Source: Rhodeus uyekii
Taxonomy: Eukaryota > Chordata > Actinopteri > Cypriniformes > Acheilognathidae
Length of the DNA stretch: 64,000 nucleotides
Assembly: GCA_037043235.1 (NCBI GenBank)
Contig: JAWRVZ010000074.1
Coordinates: forward strand, 2,317,501-2,381,500
Direction of reading: 5' to 3'
In this document: positions 19,318 to 32,510 of the stretch, piece by piece
Numbering within the stretch: position 1 is the first letter of the stretch
Layout of the letters: each line of letters opens with the position of its first letter
The notes under the pieces: generated by a model
The model's database searches: none
Told to the model about the DNA's origin: nothing
The model's input: the letters and a program-made list of their open reading frames with translations, nothing else
Position numbers and translations under genes: made by a program

Positions 19318-20636
19318 TATTGCAATTGATATGATTACAGAATAAACTAGATGTGCTGTGTTTGACAGAAACCTGGCTAAAACCAGATTATTACATTACT
19401 TTAAATAAGTCCACCCCTCAAGATTACTGTTGTGAACATGAGCCTCTTCTGAAATGTAAAGGAGCAGGTGTTGCTGTAATTTATAGTAATGCCTTCAGTA
19501 CTACTCAAAGATCTAGTTTAAAATATAATTCTTTTGAAGTGATGGTGCTTTATGTAAAGCTATCTAGTGTAATTAATAATTCCAGTTTGACTTTTGTGCT
19601 GGCTACTGTATACAGGCAACCAGGGCACCAAACAGACTTTATCAAAGAATTTGCTGATTTTCTGTCAGAATTAGTAATTAGGCTGCAGCTAAAGTCAAAA
19701 TTGTTGGTGATTTTAATATCCATGTAGATAACAAAAAAGACGCATTGGGATTGGCATTTAGAGGCATTTTAAACTCTATTGGAGTTACACAACATGTGTC
19801 AGGACCCACTCATTATCGTAATCATAGCTTAGATCGAATATTGTCGCATGTAATCAATGTCGATGCTATTCAAACTCTGCAGCAGAGCAATATCTCTGAT
19901 CATTACTTCGTTGTGTTTACACTACCTTTAGCCAAAGCTGAAAAACGAACTCCCTGTTAAAAATATAGTTTACCTATCACTTTCTAACACAAAAGATAGT
20001 TTTAATCAATAAACTTCCTGATCAGTTTCATCTATTCAACATCCCAGATAGCCTAGAAGAACTTGATGTTGCAACAGAAACCATTAACACTCTCTTTTCT
20101 AGCACTTTAGACACAGTTGCTCCTTTTTGCTCAAAGAAAATAGTCTGGTACAACGAGCACACTTGGGCTCTCAAGAGAGCAGCCAGAAAAATTGGAAGAA
20201 AGAGTTGGAAGAAAAAAAAGCTAGAGGTTTTTCACATTTCGTGGAAGAAAGGCCTTAAAATCAGCTTGATCATCTTATTTGTCCACCCTCTTAGCAAAAA
20301 AAAATACAACCCTTGGCATTTATTTGATAAAATGAATAAATTAACAAGAAATAAAGCCTCAATCCCAGGCACTTTAAAACAGCACAGCAGTAATGACTTT
20401 ATGAACTTCTGTACTTTCTAAAATTGATAATATTAAAGAGAAAATTAAAACCAAGCAACCGTATACTACAGTATCACAGTAAATTGTATTGTTCAATTCA
20501 CAATATTAATGGAATGTATGACTAGTGATATCCTACTACTTAATTCTGAAAAACAGAGGTTCTAATTATTAGACTAAAAAGCCCTGTGTGTAATAACCTA
20601 GACTATTGTCTAACACTCGATAGTTGCTCTGTCAAA
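19318..20636 (+). mobile_element. CR1/L2/Rex1-type LINE relic (same family as 60.6-63.7 kb)
   Basis: It is colinear with the better copy starting at 60.7 kb: LCLTETWLKPDYYITLN, GAGVAVIYSNAFSTTQRSS, GHQTDFIKEFADFLSELV and DHYFVVFTLPLAKAEK. Frameshifts and stops follow. A large deletion near 20400-20520 joins the endonuclease region to the later RT block (LLNSEKQRF-like). The 3' UTR is missing. It is not functional. Confidence 0.8.
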
Positions 20637-20654
20637 AGCTGCCAAATCTAATTT

Positions 20655-20830
20655 CTTGGAGCAGCCAAAGGAAGAGGCTGTCTCCCTAGCAGCCCGGAGA
20701 GAGAGAGTCCTGCCTTCATCGAGGTCCCAGACTAAATTCCGCTTATGCCCGCAGTAGAACGGTAGGGTGCTTTAAGCCTTACCGCTGCCAGGCTGGAGCA
20801 GAATATGCTCTACCCACCAGAATAAAGTGA
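20655..20830 (-). pseudogene. Short DIRS gag fragment
   Basis: The plus-strand text TCATCGAGGTCCCAGAC...GGCTGGAGCAGAATATGCTC runs parallel to the gag part of the decayed DIRS at 35675-35770 (CGTTGAGGTCCCCAAGC...GCAGAGTATGCTT). It therefore carries a minus-strand gag piece. It is too diverged for a useful translation. Confidence 0.45.
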
Positions 20831-20844
20831 CCCACATGGCTTGG

Positions 20845-21062
20845 TCGGCAGAGATTTTTGGTGTGTTCAAGAGTAGTGAACACATACACACAAAAAAACA
20901 TGGAAACACCCAGAGCAGTGGCAGCCACATTTACTGTGGTGTGCGGGGAGCAATTGCCTAGCTCAAGAGTACCTCAGTCATTTTTATTCATTGTGAATCA
21001 AACTCACAACTTTTGGGCTACCGCAGTCTCACTCTCTAATCATTAGGCCATAACTATCCAAC
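20845..21062 (-). mobile_element. tRNA-derived SINE
   Basis: Minus strand: GGATAGTTATGGCCTAATGA at about 21060, then TTAGAGAG, forms an A-box-like region. GTGAGTTTGATTCACAATG forms a B-box-like region about 35 bases later. The body follows with ACTCTTGAGCTAGGCAATTG and ends TGTGTTCACTACTCTTGAAC. This is the arrangement of fish tRNA-head SINEs, in a decayed state. Confidence 0.6.
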
Positions 21063-21209
21063 AAAATAAACTACTAATATTACTAATAGTGGTAGAAATC
21101 CTTAGGCACCTCATGATTAGGGACCAACCAAATTCACGGGTAAAAATGCGCAATTTCACGGAAGTTTAAAAAAAAAAAAAAACACTCGATTACACGGAAA
21201 ATTAGCGTA

Positions 21210-22784
21210 ATGCTAGCCGGCTCGGCAGAGGAAACCGACTGCTGTGCGAACGCCAGAATCCTGTTATACTATTATCCGGCGGAACTTCTTTTGCTGCTGC
21301 TTTGTAGGCTGCAAACTCGGCCAAGATGCTATGATCATCTGCTCCTTGTATACTCTTTATCAGTTCCTGACATGGCAGCATCGATACCTGTGTTTAATCA
21401 AAGTCTCTGACCGATTTCATGAAGGCCAGTCCAGGCTGCGAAAATCGCTGTGAGCCGCTCGGCCTGTAGTACTGAGTGAGCTTGTCAGCAGTGTCCTGGA
21501 AAGCCTTTTTGTAGATCGGTACTGTTGTGCTGCTTGCTTCAAATTCAGCCCAAGCCAACAAGTCCATAACTTTGTTGTACGCCAGATGGATTCGAACCTC
21601 TGTGGACTCAAACCAGCTTAGGCTTTCCAAAAGCTTCGTGGCATTCACAGCAATAAAGTTGACACGGTCTGCGATTGAAGCGTCGTCTTCAAGTAGCGCT
21701 TGCAACTCGTTTAGCGCAAATGTTCCGTGTCCAATTTCGAGTTCCTCGGCCACGAAATCTTTGTAAAACTGTACGTATATCACATGGTGAAAACAGTTTG
21801 AAACCAACTGTTCCATCTGGTTACAACTGGTACCGGTGGCAACGGAACCTCCGTACATGTTTTCCAGCGAGGAACTGCTTGTACCTGCGCTTTCTGCCGG
21901 AACAATGCGTAAAAATCGATTTGATTGACGCCACCAAACGGTCAACGTCTTTGAATTTTTTCGCCATGTTTCACCGACAAGGCTCAGAATGTGAGCGTTG
22001 CACATACAATGAACAGCATTTGGCAGTACGACCTTCATATTCTGAAACGTTTTGGACATAACTGGCATTATCTGTTACGAAAGCGCTAACGTTACTGTAG
22101 GGGATGCCCATTCTTGCAACGCAGGCTAATACACTTTGGCTTACGATAAGTGCATTCACTTTTTCGAGGTATACAATGTCAGCCAAATACGCGGCTGGAC
22201 CACACTCGGACGAACCGTCCATTCCTGGAATAAAAAGAATATGCAAACCGAACCTGTCCTGTGAATCGCTGGCTTCATCTGCAACAATAGCAACCGATTG
22301 CGCAGATGTCAGCACTTCCTTTAAACGTACTGTCTGTGCAGAAAATACTTTTTGCTGGTAGTCTGTCTGCAAAAGTTGAGACGCAGGTAACAGTCCCAGG
22401 TTCGAGACGTTTTTTTGCAAGTAGGTGTGCAAGGCTGGATTATCCAGTTTTTCCAGTGGTATGTTGGCTTCAGTGAATGCTTCAACGAGTTCGAAAAACG
22501 GCCACATGTCGGTCTTCTTTTGCTTGTGTTTGCCGTGAAAACATTCCAGTGATTGTCGCCTGCTTCTTCATCTTGGCATCCTGTGCTTCTTCACTCGCCT
22601 TTCTTTTCGATTCATGAACGGACGACTCTAAATTCCTGTTAATAGTCTCTTTACGCGTATGATCAACGGTAACGTTACAGATCGAGCAAAATAATCTCCC
22701 TGCATCGGCATGCAACGTGTCCTTTGGATGCTGTCTTGCTCGCTCTTTGCACAAAACTTTTTTTGCTTTTTTTTTCATCGACAT
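21210..22784 (-). pseudogene. hAT transposase (BED finger, broken)
   Basis: The N-terminal part (22784-22482) has a BED-like finger, LFCSICNVTVDHTRKET then NLESSVHESKRK. One zinc-ligand position reads Asn (NRNLESSVH), where a His is usual for this fold. Next comes VAIVADEASDSQDR, then VSAFVTDNASYV and VLPNAVHCMCNAHILSLVGE, the RNase-H-fold core. The final part reads FWRSHSSRFPLPSRLALR, the start of the hATC dimerisation region, and then stops. There are two frame changes (near 22490 and 22020) and an in-frame stop near 21408. Confidence 0.82.
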
Positions 22785-22821
22785 AATGAGTTGATGATGA
22801 CTTAGGCCTACGGCGAGGAAT

Positions 22822-22895
22822 AAGTCAAGTCAAGTCACCTTTATTTATATAGCGCTTTTTAGAATGTAGATTGTTTCAAAGCAGCTTTACAGTGC
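22822..22895 (-). mobile_element. LINE 3'-end fragment
   Basis: AAGTCAAGTCACCTTTATTT and the following ATAGCGCTTTTT are the inverse of the 3' end of the LINE family seen at 53.57 and 59.18 kb. It is a 5'-truncated insertion into the hAT element. Confidence 0.75.
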
Positions 22896-23248
22896 TGCTT
22901 ATAAATTTTTTTTTATAAATTTTTTTTTTTTATATTTTCCGTTATTCCGGAAACGGAAATTAAAAAAAAATATTTTTTTATATTTTCCGTTATTCCGGAA
23001 ACGGAAATGAGATAGAAAAATAGGCAAAAATGAATTGTCCTATTTGCGTTCAGCAAAACGTGCAAAGAAAATTAATTTAAATGAAACAATTACCATAAAA
23101 AAAAAGTTATCGTGGCACTTCTGAACTCCCCCTTCAATAAAAATTAACCTTATTTCACGCTTGTTGGGGGTTTTCACGGAAAGTGGCCAATTTCACGGAA
23201 AATGACACGGCCGTGAAATCGTGAATTTGGTTGGTCCCTACTTATGAT

Positions 23249-23497
23249 CCAGTCTGATTCAGATACTTGATCAACTTTATTTGTCTTATTAATTAGTTTT
23301 GTAATCTTAAAATATTTTCAATCACATAAGTAATTATAAGTACTTTTTAAATAATTAGTAATAATAAAAAGTAAAAATAAATACAAATGTATGTTAAGAT
23401 TTTTAAATACATAAACTAATATAACTTCAAAACAAGTAGACTCGCAAATAATCGAGAGGAACAACAAAACATCTAATAAGCTGAATCTCACTAATGT
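23249..23497. other. AT-rich spacer, no feature
   Basis: A short AT-rich stretch between the hAT element and the LTR element. Nothing recognised. Confidence 0.5.
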
Positions 23498-23875
23498 TGT
23501 CACGATTCTGTGCTGGTATGTGATGCAGAAACAAGGCAAGTTTCCAAACAAAAGCTCATTTAATATAAACAAAACCAAAGACTTTAGATACAAAAAAAAG
23601 CACACATGTGCAATAAACTAAACTTAAACCAAACACTAGAAACTCGGGAAGACCAGGAACATGGCGACAACCACACACGACAGAAACATCCACAATAACT
23701 TCATTAACAACCGACTAACACAAGGGAGACGCAAGAGTGATTTATACACAAGGGAATTACAAACACCTGGGAGACTAACAATCAGTGATTACATGAGAGG
23801 TGCAGGGAGTGAGACAATGACCCGATAGACAGGAAGTGACAAAGAAGACCCAGACAGACAGGAAAAAATGTTAAA
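23498..23875 (-). repeat. 3' LTR of the non-autonomous element
   Basis: Direct copy of 24915-25304, with several substitutions and a few small deletions, including the changed end ATGTTAAA versus GTGTTACA. A polyadenylation-type ATTAAA occurs on the minus strand near 23563. Confidence 0.88.
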
Positions 23876-24360
23876 TAACGCCCCCCTTTCGGTAGGCGCG
23901 GCCTCGCGCTGACAAGGTAATAACTGCGGAGGGTGGGCGGGGGACAGAACAGGACTCGAAAGACATGAAACCAGACAGAAGACTACAAAGGACGCAGAAC
24001 AAGAACCAAGGCAAAACAATGTGAAAATGATAAACAAAATAAACAGACCTCAAGACATCATGAAAAAGAATAACTCAAAACAGTCCTCAATACCATGAAA
24101 AATAAAAAAAATATCCAAAACAGAGTCCAAAGGAGGGATGATATCCAAAGGAGGGATGAGCCAGGGTGGCTCAGAGTGCAGGGATCCTAGCAGACCGCCA
24201 GGGTGGAGCTGGGGGAACGAGCCAGGCAGGCTCAGGCAAGGCTGGGAGGTCAGGCAGGTCTGGCAGCTCTGGGAGGTCAGGCAGGACAGATGGGTCTGGC
24301 AAGAGTTCACGGGGCACCGGTAGGGCGAGGGGTTTGGGCGGCATCGGCAGGGCTAGGCGT

Positions 24361-24843
24361 TCACGGTGCGCCAGCAAGGCGTGTAACGGGCTCCGGGACG
24401 GCGGCCTCGGGGCCTGTAACGGGCTCCGGGCCTGTAACGGGCTCCGGGACGGCGGCCTCCGGGCCTGTAACGGGCTCCGGGACGGCGGCCTCCGGGCCTG
24501 TAACGGGCTCCGGGCCTTTCCGCTTCCTTCTGTTGCTGCGGCGGGTGGACTCGGTCCTCGCAGACTCTGGCTTTGGCAGACGGGTCGTCACAACAGAAGG
24601 CTTAGGCTGACTGGTTCGGAGCCAGACACTCACCTGACACTCGTGCACTGCTTGCAGCCAGCTCATGCCGGTAGTGTCAGGGAGGTCTCGAAGCTGGAGA
24701 TGATTGGCTCCAAACCAGAACAGCTTCTTCAGTATTTCATCACCCAAGGACGAGAAAATAGCGAACATTCAGAACTTTGTGGCAAAGTCATTGAAGTCCA
24801 GATTTTCCATAAGCATTTGGAGCACCTTGTCCAGAGAGTCCAT
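24361..24843 (-). pseudogene. Gag-like open frame with Pro/Glu-rich repeats
   Basis: On the minus strand the frame starts MDSLDKVLQMLMENLD (24843), meets an in-frame stop at 24769-24771, and continues SSLGDEILKKLFWFGANHL and LRDLPDTTGMSW. Repeats of EPVTGPEAAVP (about 24380-24520) follow. The FWFGAN...LPDTTG block is one I recognise from Gag-like frames of fish non-autonomous LTR elements; its biochemical role is not known to me. The G+C-rich long frames on the plus strand here are the shadow of this repeat. Confidence 0.6.
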
Positions 24844-24914
24844 GATGCAACGCAGTCTTTTTTGGGAGAGACCAACCCAGATCAGTTGTAGGTGACTAGT
24901 CTGGTCGGTTGTTC

Positions 24915-25304
24915 TGTTACGATTCTGTGCTGGTGTGCGATGCAGAAACGTGGAGACAAGGCAGGTTTCTAAACAAAAGCTCATTTAATATAAACAAAAC
25001 CAAAGACTTTAAATACAAAACAAAAGAAGCACACATGTACAATAAACTAAACTTAAACCAAACACTAGAAACTCGGGAAGACCAGGAACATGGCGACATC
25101 CACACATGCCAGAAACATCCACAATAACTTCATTAACAACCGACAAACACAAGGGCGATGCAAGAGTGATTTATACACAACGGAATTACAAACACCTGGG
25201 ACACTAACGATCAGTGATTACATGACAGGTGCAGGGAGTGAAACAATGACAAGACCGACATGAAGTGACAAAGAAGACCCAGACAGACAGGAACAAGTGT
25301 TACA
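24915..25304 (-). repeat. 5' LTR of the non-autonomous element
   Basis: Begins TGTAACACTTG on the minus strand at 25304 and ends CGTAACA at 24915. Partner of 23498-23875. Confidence 0.88.
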
Positions 25305-27501
25305 AATGCAGAGATCCTTTTTGAAAACAAGGTATTTTTTGTCCTGTCTTTTTAATCCATCAAGACATAATTGACTGTTTACATTCATTTCATTAAAGCA
25401 TTTTGAGATTCAAGTACATTTAACCCCTTAAATGGGGTCACACAGCCGCATGTGTGAATGCTCGTCACAAGATGCACATGAACTTATGGGTTTGAAAGTA
25501 GACTTCTTTCACTGAGTTTAATATTTTAAAAAAATAAGCCCACAGCATTCCAAACAACATAAATGATGCCTCTGTACAGCATTTACTAGGAAAATACAGA
25601 CATTTGAGAGCACACACTGTAAGCACAACATAAAGCAAAGCACGTTATCACAGAGTGTACATCCTGTGTAATGAAGCCCACGAATGTCCTTGTACTTCAC
25701 TTCCACCTCTCCAAACTTCATGAAAGATTATTTTATGAATGGTTTGAGTGTTGTTTGTGAGTGAGGAACTGAAAGCAAACAGAATACAGGTGTTTCTAAA
25801 CTACATGGCAAGTCATCTCAGAATCGATCCAATTATTCGTTTCAAATTATTAAATGACATATCAGTAGGATTTCAGTAAAATAAACATTAAGATTCTAGC
25901 CTTTAAAATAAATTGTTTGTTTGTTTTAGTTTTGGAGGCTGGCTGGCAGTTGTGTGTTTCAGCCAACTCGTAAAGATAAACATTTACGGTGGGTGTAGAA
26001 ATTCATGATGACTCATTTTAAAATAGTTGTATTCACTGATGAATGCCATACTACAATGGATAGTCTAAATGGATGAACTTCTGGATGGTTTGTGAGTGGC
26101 CACCATGTTTCTACAAGATTGTGACATCAGCAAGGACCTAGTGGTTGATGATTTGGGGTGGAGTATTGGAAAGTTAGATGGTAAGTCCCTTTTGGATCTC
26201 TGAAGGTGTCAAATGATTCCTACTATCCCATGCAGCAAAAAACACCTCGCAAATAAAACTGTTGAAAATGTATTGCTACACCCACAGTAAACGTTTTTCT
26301 TTTTGAGCTTTAGTTAAAGGTACATTACACACAATGCTAGCCTGTATTACTACTAGCCTATTTAACAAAAAGGTCTGAGATTGATGCCAACTATCTAAAA
26401 AGATGTGGAAAAATAAAACAAACAAACACTTTCATTGAAAAACTAAAATCTGATTGTTTGTTGTACTGAAATCCTGCTGATATGTCACTTAATAATTTGG
26501 AATGGTGTAAACTATTACTATTTAATAATGGTATGGTGAGCAATAGAGATCAATATTTCTGGCAAATACGCTGCTAGTGTTGATGATTTTGACATCATTA
26601 ACAGGATGTTAAGATTGGACCGTCTGCCTGGTTGGCTGGCCTAAAACTGACACAAATTGTGTTAAAGAGGGAGACATGCTATAAGAATTCTTCGGTGAAT
26701 CAGACCAAAGCAAGCACATGCACAAAGAGGTGAAATTAAGACATTATGTATCTCTCAATTGCGTCTAAAACACATGCATGAATCTACAGTATTTATATTT
26801 ACATTATTCATAGGATTATTTCTAGAACATTTCCAATCAACAAATAAAATACACACTTTGTTCTTACAGAGGTACAACATTTTGGCTCTTACACAGATAT
26901 ATTGCAGGTTGTTCCAAATTAGCATTGAAAACAAAAATTTGATTGAGAAAATTGTGTACATTCTTCAAAAACAGATTTGGAAAATATTGGAAAAATGTGC
27001 CGCTACTACATTCAAAACTCCACAAACATACCTTTACAGACAGTTAATTGCGGTTTTCAGATTAAATGAACATTATGATTACAGGAACATATGATCAATT
27101 AATGAAGACTTATTTTCATGCTGTTCTTTGCAACTTCCTTACGATCAAAACACATTTCCTACAATGCATGACTTGAAAACTGATACATTTTAATGTGAGG
27201 ATCACATAACCTATTCTATATGATCTTTCTCATTTATTCAACTTTCTTGAAAGCTCACCCGGTACATATTTGAACTTGCAAAGCTTTTTGCATCAATCTC
27301 TCCACAGGCATGTTTTTCTAGCTTGGGTTATTTTTGGAACATCATCACAGAGTCTAAATAACATAATTTTCATTCCAATTCCTTTACAAAGAAAAAGGAA
27401 AATCACCCATTAGGTTTCTGGCAGAAAATGATAATTTAAATGTTTCTCATTGTCTTAGAAATTTTGTTTTTAAAAGCTGAAGTAAGCTGTTGTGCATATA
27501 T
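25305..27501. other. Intronic sequence, no gene recognised
   Basis: AT-rich, with stops in all frames and no terminal repeats noticed. The longest frames (25518-25721 and 26759-27094) show no known motif. Confidence 0.5.
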
Positions 27502-27506
27502 ATGTA

Positions 27507-27853
27507 TGTCACACGTTGGGTGTGGTGTGTGATGCGGAGAGAAGCGAGGAAGCAGCAGAATCCAATAAGATGTGCTTTATTATAAACTCAAGAATACAAA
27601 AGACTTGAAACACAAACAGAAAATGGCACTATTAGTGCAAAACAGGAGAACACAGAGAAACCATCCACACAGCATCAAACAACCTCAACGATCAAAAAAG
27701 ACGTGGGAACACAGGAGGGTATATATAACAAGACGAGATGGAACACACCTGACAACACTGACGAGGTAAGTGATTGACAAGGACAGGTGCAGAAAGGTCG
27801 TGGAAGATACATTGAAGGGACCCGGATGTGAACAACATGACGAGAATGTGACA
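27507..27853 (-). mobile_element. Solo LTR
   Basis: A 347-bp unit begins TGTCACACG and ends AATGTGACA. It is flanked by perfect 5-bp duplications, ATGTA (27502-27506 and 27854-27858). ATAATAAAG on the minus strand gives a polyadenylation-type signal and suggests minus orientation. There is no internal region, so it is the recombined remnant of a full element. Confidence 0.88.
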
Positions 27854-27858
27854 ATGTA

Positions 27859-29285
<1,427 letters not shown>

Positions 29286-29316
29286 ACTGTTATGGACGAT
29301 AATTTTGGAATTAATA

Positions 29317-30134
29317 CAGTGGAATCCGGTTATCTTGACGGCCTCAGGGTTGCAAAAAAGCATTGAGATAACCGATGATCGAGATAACCAAGAGCCAATA
29401 TGCCGATTTATTTGATGAAGCGATCGGCATGCTATAAAAATGTACATACACTGTATATGTTTGCTAACAACAAAAGGCATATGTGCACCAACTAACAGCA
29501 GAGATTTACCAGTATACAATAAAAAACACCTTCGATTCTCAATATAGACCTTTAATAATATTCTCCAACATTGCAAACACAATTTTGCTCACAGCGTAAA
29601 CAGTCACAACCACACATAAACATGCACTCACCGACACCGTTCTGAATAGTACTGTAAACGTGGTTACTATGGTTTCTTTACCAACTCTAAAATGCTTTGT
29701 TGCTTTTTGCCTTTAACAGTCTGCTTGAAAACAAATGCTTCTAAGCTTCTATCAGTAACGACGTCTTTGTCGATGTCTGGGAATTTCTGGACAGTGATTC
29801 TAACTCCTGCCATAGCATCTGCAAGGCTTGATTTTTCCACCACTTCCGCAAGTTCTTCTGTGGTTACGACCATATGGACCGTGATCCACGTGCAACGCAA
29901 ACTCTGTGCATGCGCAGTGAACTAGGTACGATCATTAGTCACGAGATAACCATGTGAAGTGGCGAATTTGTCCCTCTTTTGTGCTCGAGATATTAGGGTT
30001 CAGCGACATAAATGAATTGACATAACCGATAAGAAAATGATTAGACAAATAGGGAGTTTGGCAGTTCCACTTCAAAAACGTCGACACAATAGGGTTGGCG
30101 AGTTATCCAAGTTCGAGTTAAGTGAATTCCACTG
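29317..30134. mobile_element. Pogo-like non-autonomous element, copy 1
   Basis: The ends are CAGTGGAATCCGGTTAT (left) and the inverse of AATTCCACTG (right), flanked by TA (29315-29316 and 30135-30136). GAGATAACC(GA/AA) motifs recur at both subterminal ends. Two related copies lie at 48139 and 56602. A short minus-strand frame (29900-29667, TTEELAEVVEKSS...) may be a piece of the parental transposase but carries no catalytic motif. Confidence 0.78.
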
Positions 30135-30136
30135 TA

Positions 30137-31640
30137 TTTATCTTTTGCTTCCTTTTAATTCTTGTTTCCCAGGTCTGTTTAGTTTTAGTTTCTATTTTTA
30201 CTGATTATATCTTTGTTTGTTCTTTAGTTTTTGTCTTATGATTCTCACCTGTCTATCATCATGTGCGCCTGGTATTTATACTTTATTTTATGCTCAGTTT
30301 ACGTGTCAGTTCTCATGTATGATTTAATCGGTGGTTTATTCTCCTGTGTGCTCCTATTCTCCTCTGCTCATCTCTTGCATTTCTAATTAAAGTCTATTTC
30401 AAGTATTCCTTTTAAGTGTCTGTGTTTTACCACACTACACGTTACAGAAGAACTGACCTAAACATTTATGTACTTACTTGCTGTCCACTTACCAGCTACT
30501 CCTCATTCAGAAAGACCATTTCTTGGAGGACCACACAAGGAATTTTCTCGACTACTTTGACAAAGTATCTGGACCACACAATCTGCATTTTCCATTTCAC
30601 CTGTCACAACGATTGGTCCAAGGCATGCCTGCCCATGGATGGTCCTTGAGGGAGGTTAGCAGAGTATGTTGAGTGGGCGCTGGTGAGATGTGGATATCCG
30701 TTCACCATCTGCCCGTGGAGGAAGACAACACTATTCCCACTATGGAGCCCAGCGAGTAACCCACACCACAATGGATGATATGTCATAACCCACTGCAGAG
30801 ATGGAGCCTGAACCTTACTCGATTTCCTTGATATGCTTCCAGCCACTGAGTTCGTCATTCCACCTCGGCTCATTGACCAGTAAGCTCCACTTTGGCTCAT
30901 AGTACTCCTGATGGTACCATTTTGCTTATGGCCTCACTGGGCTCTCTTGTCCTTGGTCAGTCGTGGCTCTGTCTGTGCCACAGACTTACGGGCCTTCTGC
31001 TGAGCTTCATCCCTTCACCCCTTTGGCTCTGCCTTCCCTCTAGCTCAATCCTCTGGCATCCTGGCTTCACTTTGGATGCTCATTGCTGTAACTCCACCTC
31101 AGTCTTCAGACTCAGTCCACAGTCTGCCTGGGTTCATCTCATTCAGCTCCATCTCGATCAGCTCCATCCCAATCTGTCATCTCCCTGGGTCCGCCTGCTG
31201 AATTTGTCTCCTACCTCCCTTGACTTAATCCTGGCAGTGCTCTGGGTTTCAGTTTGGCTTCTTCTGTCGGAACTAACCTGGTCTCTCCTGATGTCATCTC
31301 TTTCTTTTTCCTGCCTTCTGCCAGCCCCGCATACCCTTCCTAAGCTCTTCCCTTCTGCCACAGTTGGGCATATTGTTATGTTGTGAGACCATCCATTCCA
31401 GGAGGGGGAGACTACAGTCACAGTTATGGGCTATCATTTTGATATTATTTTTGTTTCCTTTAGTTCCTGTTTTGCTGCTCTGTATTATTTCGGTTTCCGT
31501 CCTCACTAATCTTTATGTGTTCCTATGGTTATGTATGATTTTCACCTGTCTGTCATTATGGTCGTCTGGTATTTTTCCTCGATATGGTTCCCTGTGTATG
31601 ATTTAATGTGTGGTTTATTCTCCTGTGTACATATGGAGAG
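30137..31640 (+). mobile_element. Decayed non-autonomous LTR retrotransposon
   Basis: Two diverged direct repeats (about 30140-30446 and 31413-31632) share blocks such as TTTTCACCTGTCTGTCAT-like text and GTATGATTTAAT.GGTGGTTTATTCTCCTGTGT (13 bases before the wobble). A purine run, GGAGGGGGAGA (31399-31409), precedes the right repeat. The centre holds a broken gag-like frame. The left end abuts the pogo-like MITE, so the 5' LTR may be shortened. Confidence 0.65.
30486..31380 (+). pseudogene. Broken Gag-like frame
   Basis: LLLIQKDHFLEDHTRNFLDY and MPAHGWSL resemble EDRSLEEHTRDSLHF and LPAHGL of the fragment at 46.3-46.6 kb, so the two elements share a gag-like type. The Pro/Ser-rich rest is open but in changing frames. 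No enzyme domains are present. Confidence 0.5.
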
Positions 31641-32510
31641 AATACAATTACTCAGCCTCATTATTTGACTATTTAACTAGAGCTGCAGGTAATGATTATT
31701 ATTTTTGTCGATTCATCTAATTAATATTTCTCCTATTAATCTAATGGGGTTGTTGTTGTTGTTTTTTGGTTAGCGGATTAATTCTTTGGATAGCTTTCCA
31801 GTAATCAAGTATTTATGTAATAACGTGAAGTAATAACTTCTACCAAATATGTAGTCTACCTATATCAGATGGTCTATAGTATACCTATAAGATATCTTGC
31901 ACACAGTTTGAAAACACAGTAGATCTAATTATGAAATATGCTTACTATAATCTGTAATTAATTACCGCATGTGGGAGTATGATTTATTTGAATGAAAACA
32001 CACTTGTATTTCTCTTCAAATGGTTTACATACATTAGCATAGTAGCATGTAGAGTTATATTGAAACGCTACATGTGCATAACTTCTAAACACAGAAAACG
32101 CATTGAAAGCATCATTGCCTGACTAAAGTTGAAGTTAAAAGTTAAATTACAGTTTATTATAGCTGTAAGGCGTATTGTAGCCATTGTTTTACCACTTTTA
32201 TTGAGCATATGGGCACTAGTCGATAGCTTTAACACACATAATTCTTTATTATTTGATTTATTTCCAGGAAAAATCTTATCTGGGCAATGATTCAACTGAT
32301 ATATAGATAATGTATTTATAATTTAATGAATAAAACATTTGTATGATGTGTTATAGTATTCACACAGTGGTACTGTGAGTGTTAGTTTGGAGAGTGTGTG
32401 TGCACAAGCTGCTGTACAGAGTTAAATTTGAGGTCAAAGTCATAAGGATGGGAATGCTCTATATATTTATTAATGCTCTCTTATTTATCCTCAAATCAAA
32501 GAAGAAAACA
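31641..32510. other. AT-rich intronic sequence
   Basis: No feature recognised. Confidence 0.5.

Larger units (their letters stand above)
21118..23240 (-). mobile_element. hAT transposon with decayed transposase
   Basis: The terminal repeats are TAGGGACCAACCAAATTCAC (left) and its inverse ending TTGGTTGGTCCCTA (right). The 8-bp flanks CTCATGAT (21110-21117) and CTTATGAT (23241-23248) differ at one base, so this is a clear hAT-type target duplication. Subterminal TTTCACGGAA motifs recur at both ends. The transposase runs on the minus strand. The 22.9-23.0 kb part holds two tandem copies of a TTTCCGTTATTCCGG unit. Confidence 0.9.
23498..25304 (-). mobile_element. Non-autonomous LTR retrotransposon
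   Basis: Two direct repeats of about 380-390 bp (23498-23875 and 24915-25304) flank a 1039-bp centre. On the minus strand the LTRs begin TGTAACACTTGTTCC and end ATCGTAACA. The 5-bp flanks are AATGT (left) and AATGC (right). A purine tract (GAAAGGGGGGCG on the minus strand, 23878-23889) precedes the 3' LTR. The centre has only a gag-like relic, no RT, so movement would need a partner element. Confidence 0.88.

Noticed and set aside
20845..21062. A tRNA gene
   Set aside because: The A- and B-box-like text is diverged and followed by a SINE body; no cloverleaf could be drawn with confidence.
24166..24891. A 241-codon Gly/Arg-rich plus-strand frame
   Set aside because: It is the opposite-strand shadow of the Pro/Glu-rich gag-like repeat.
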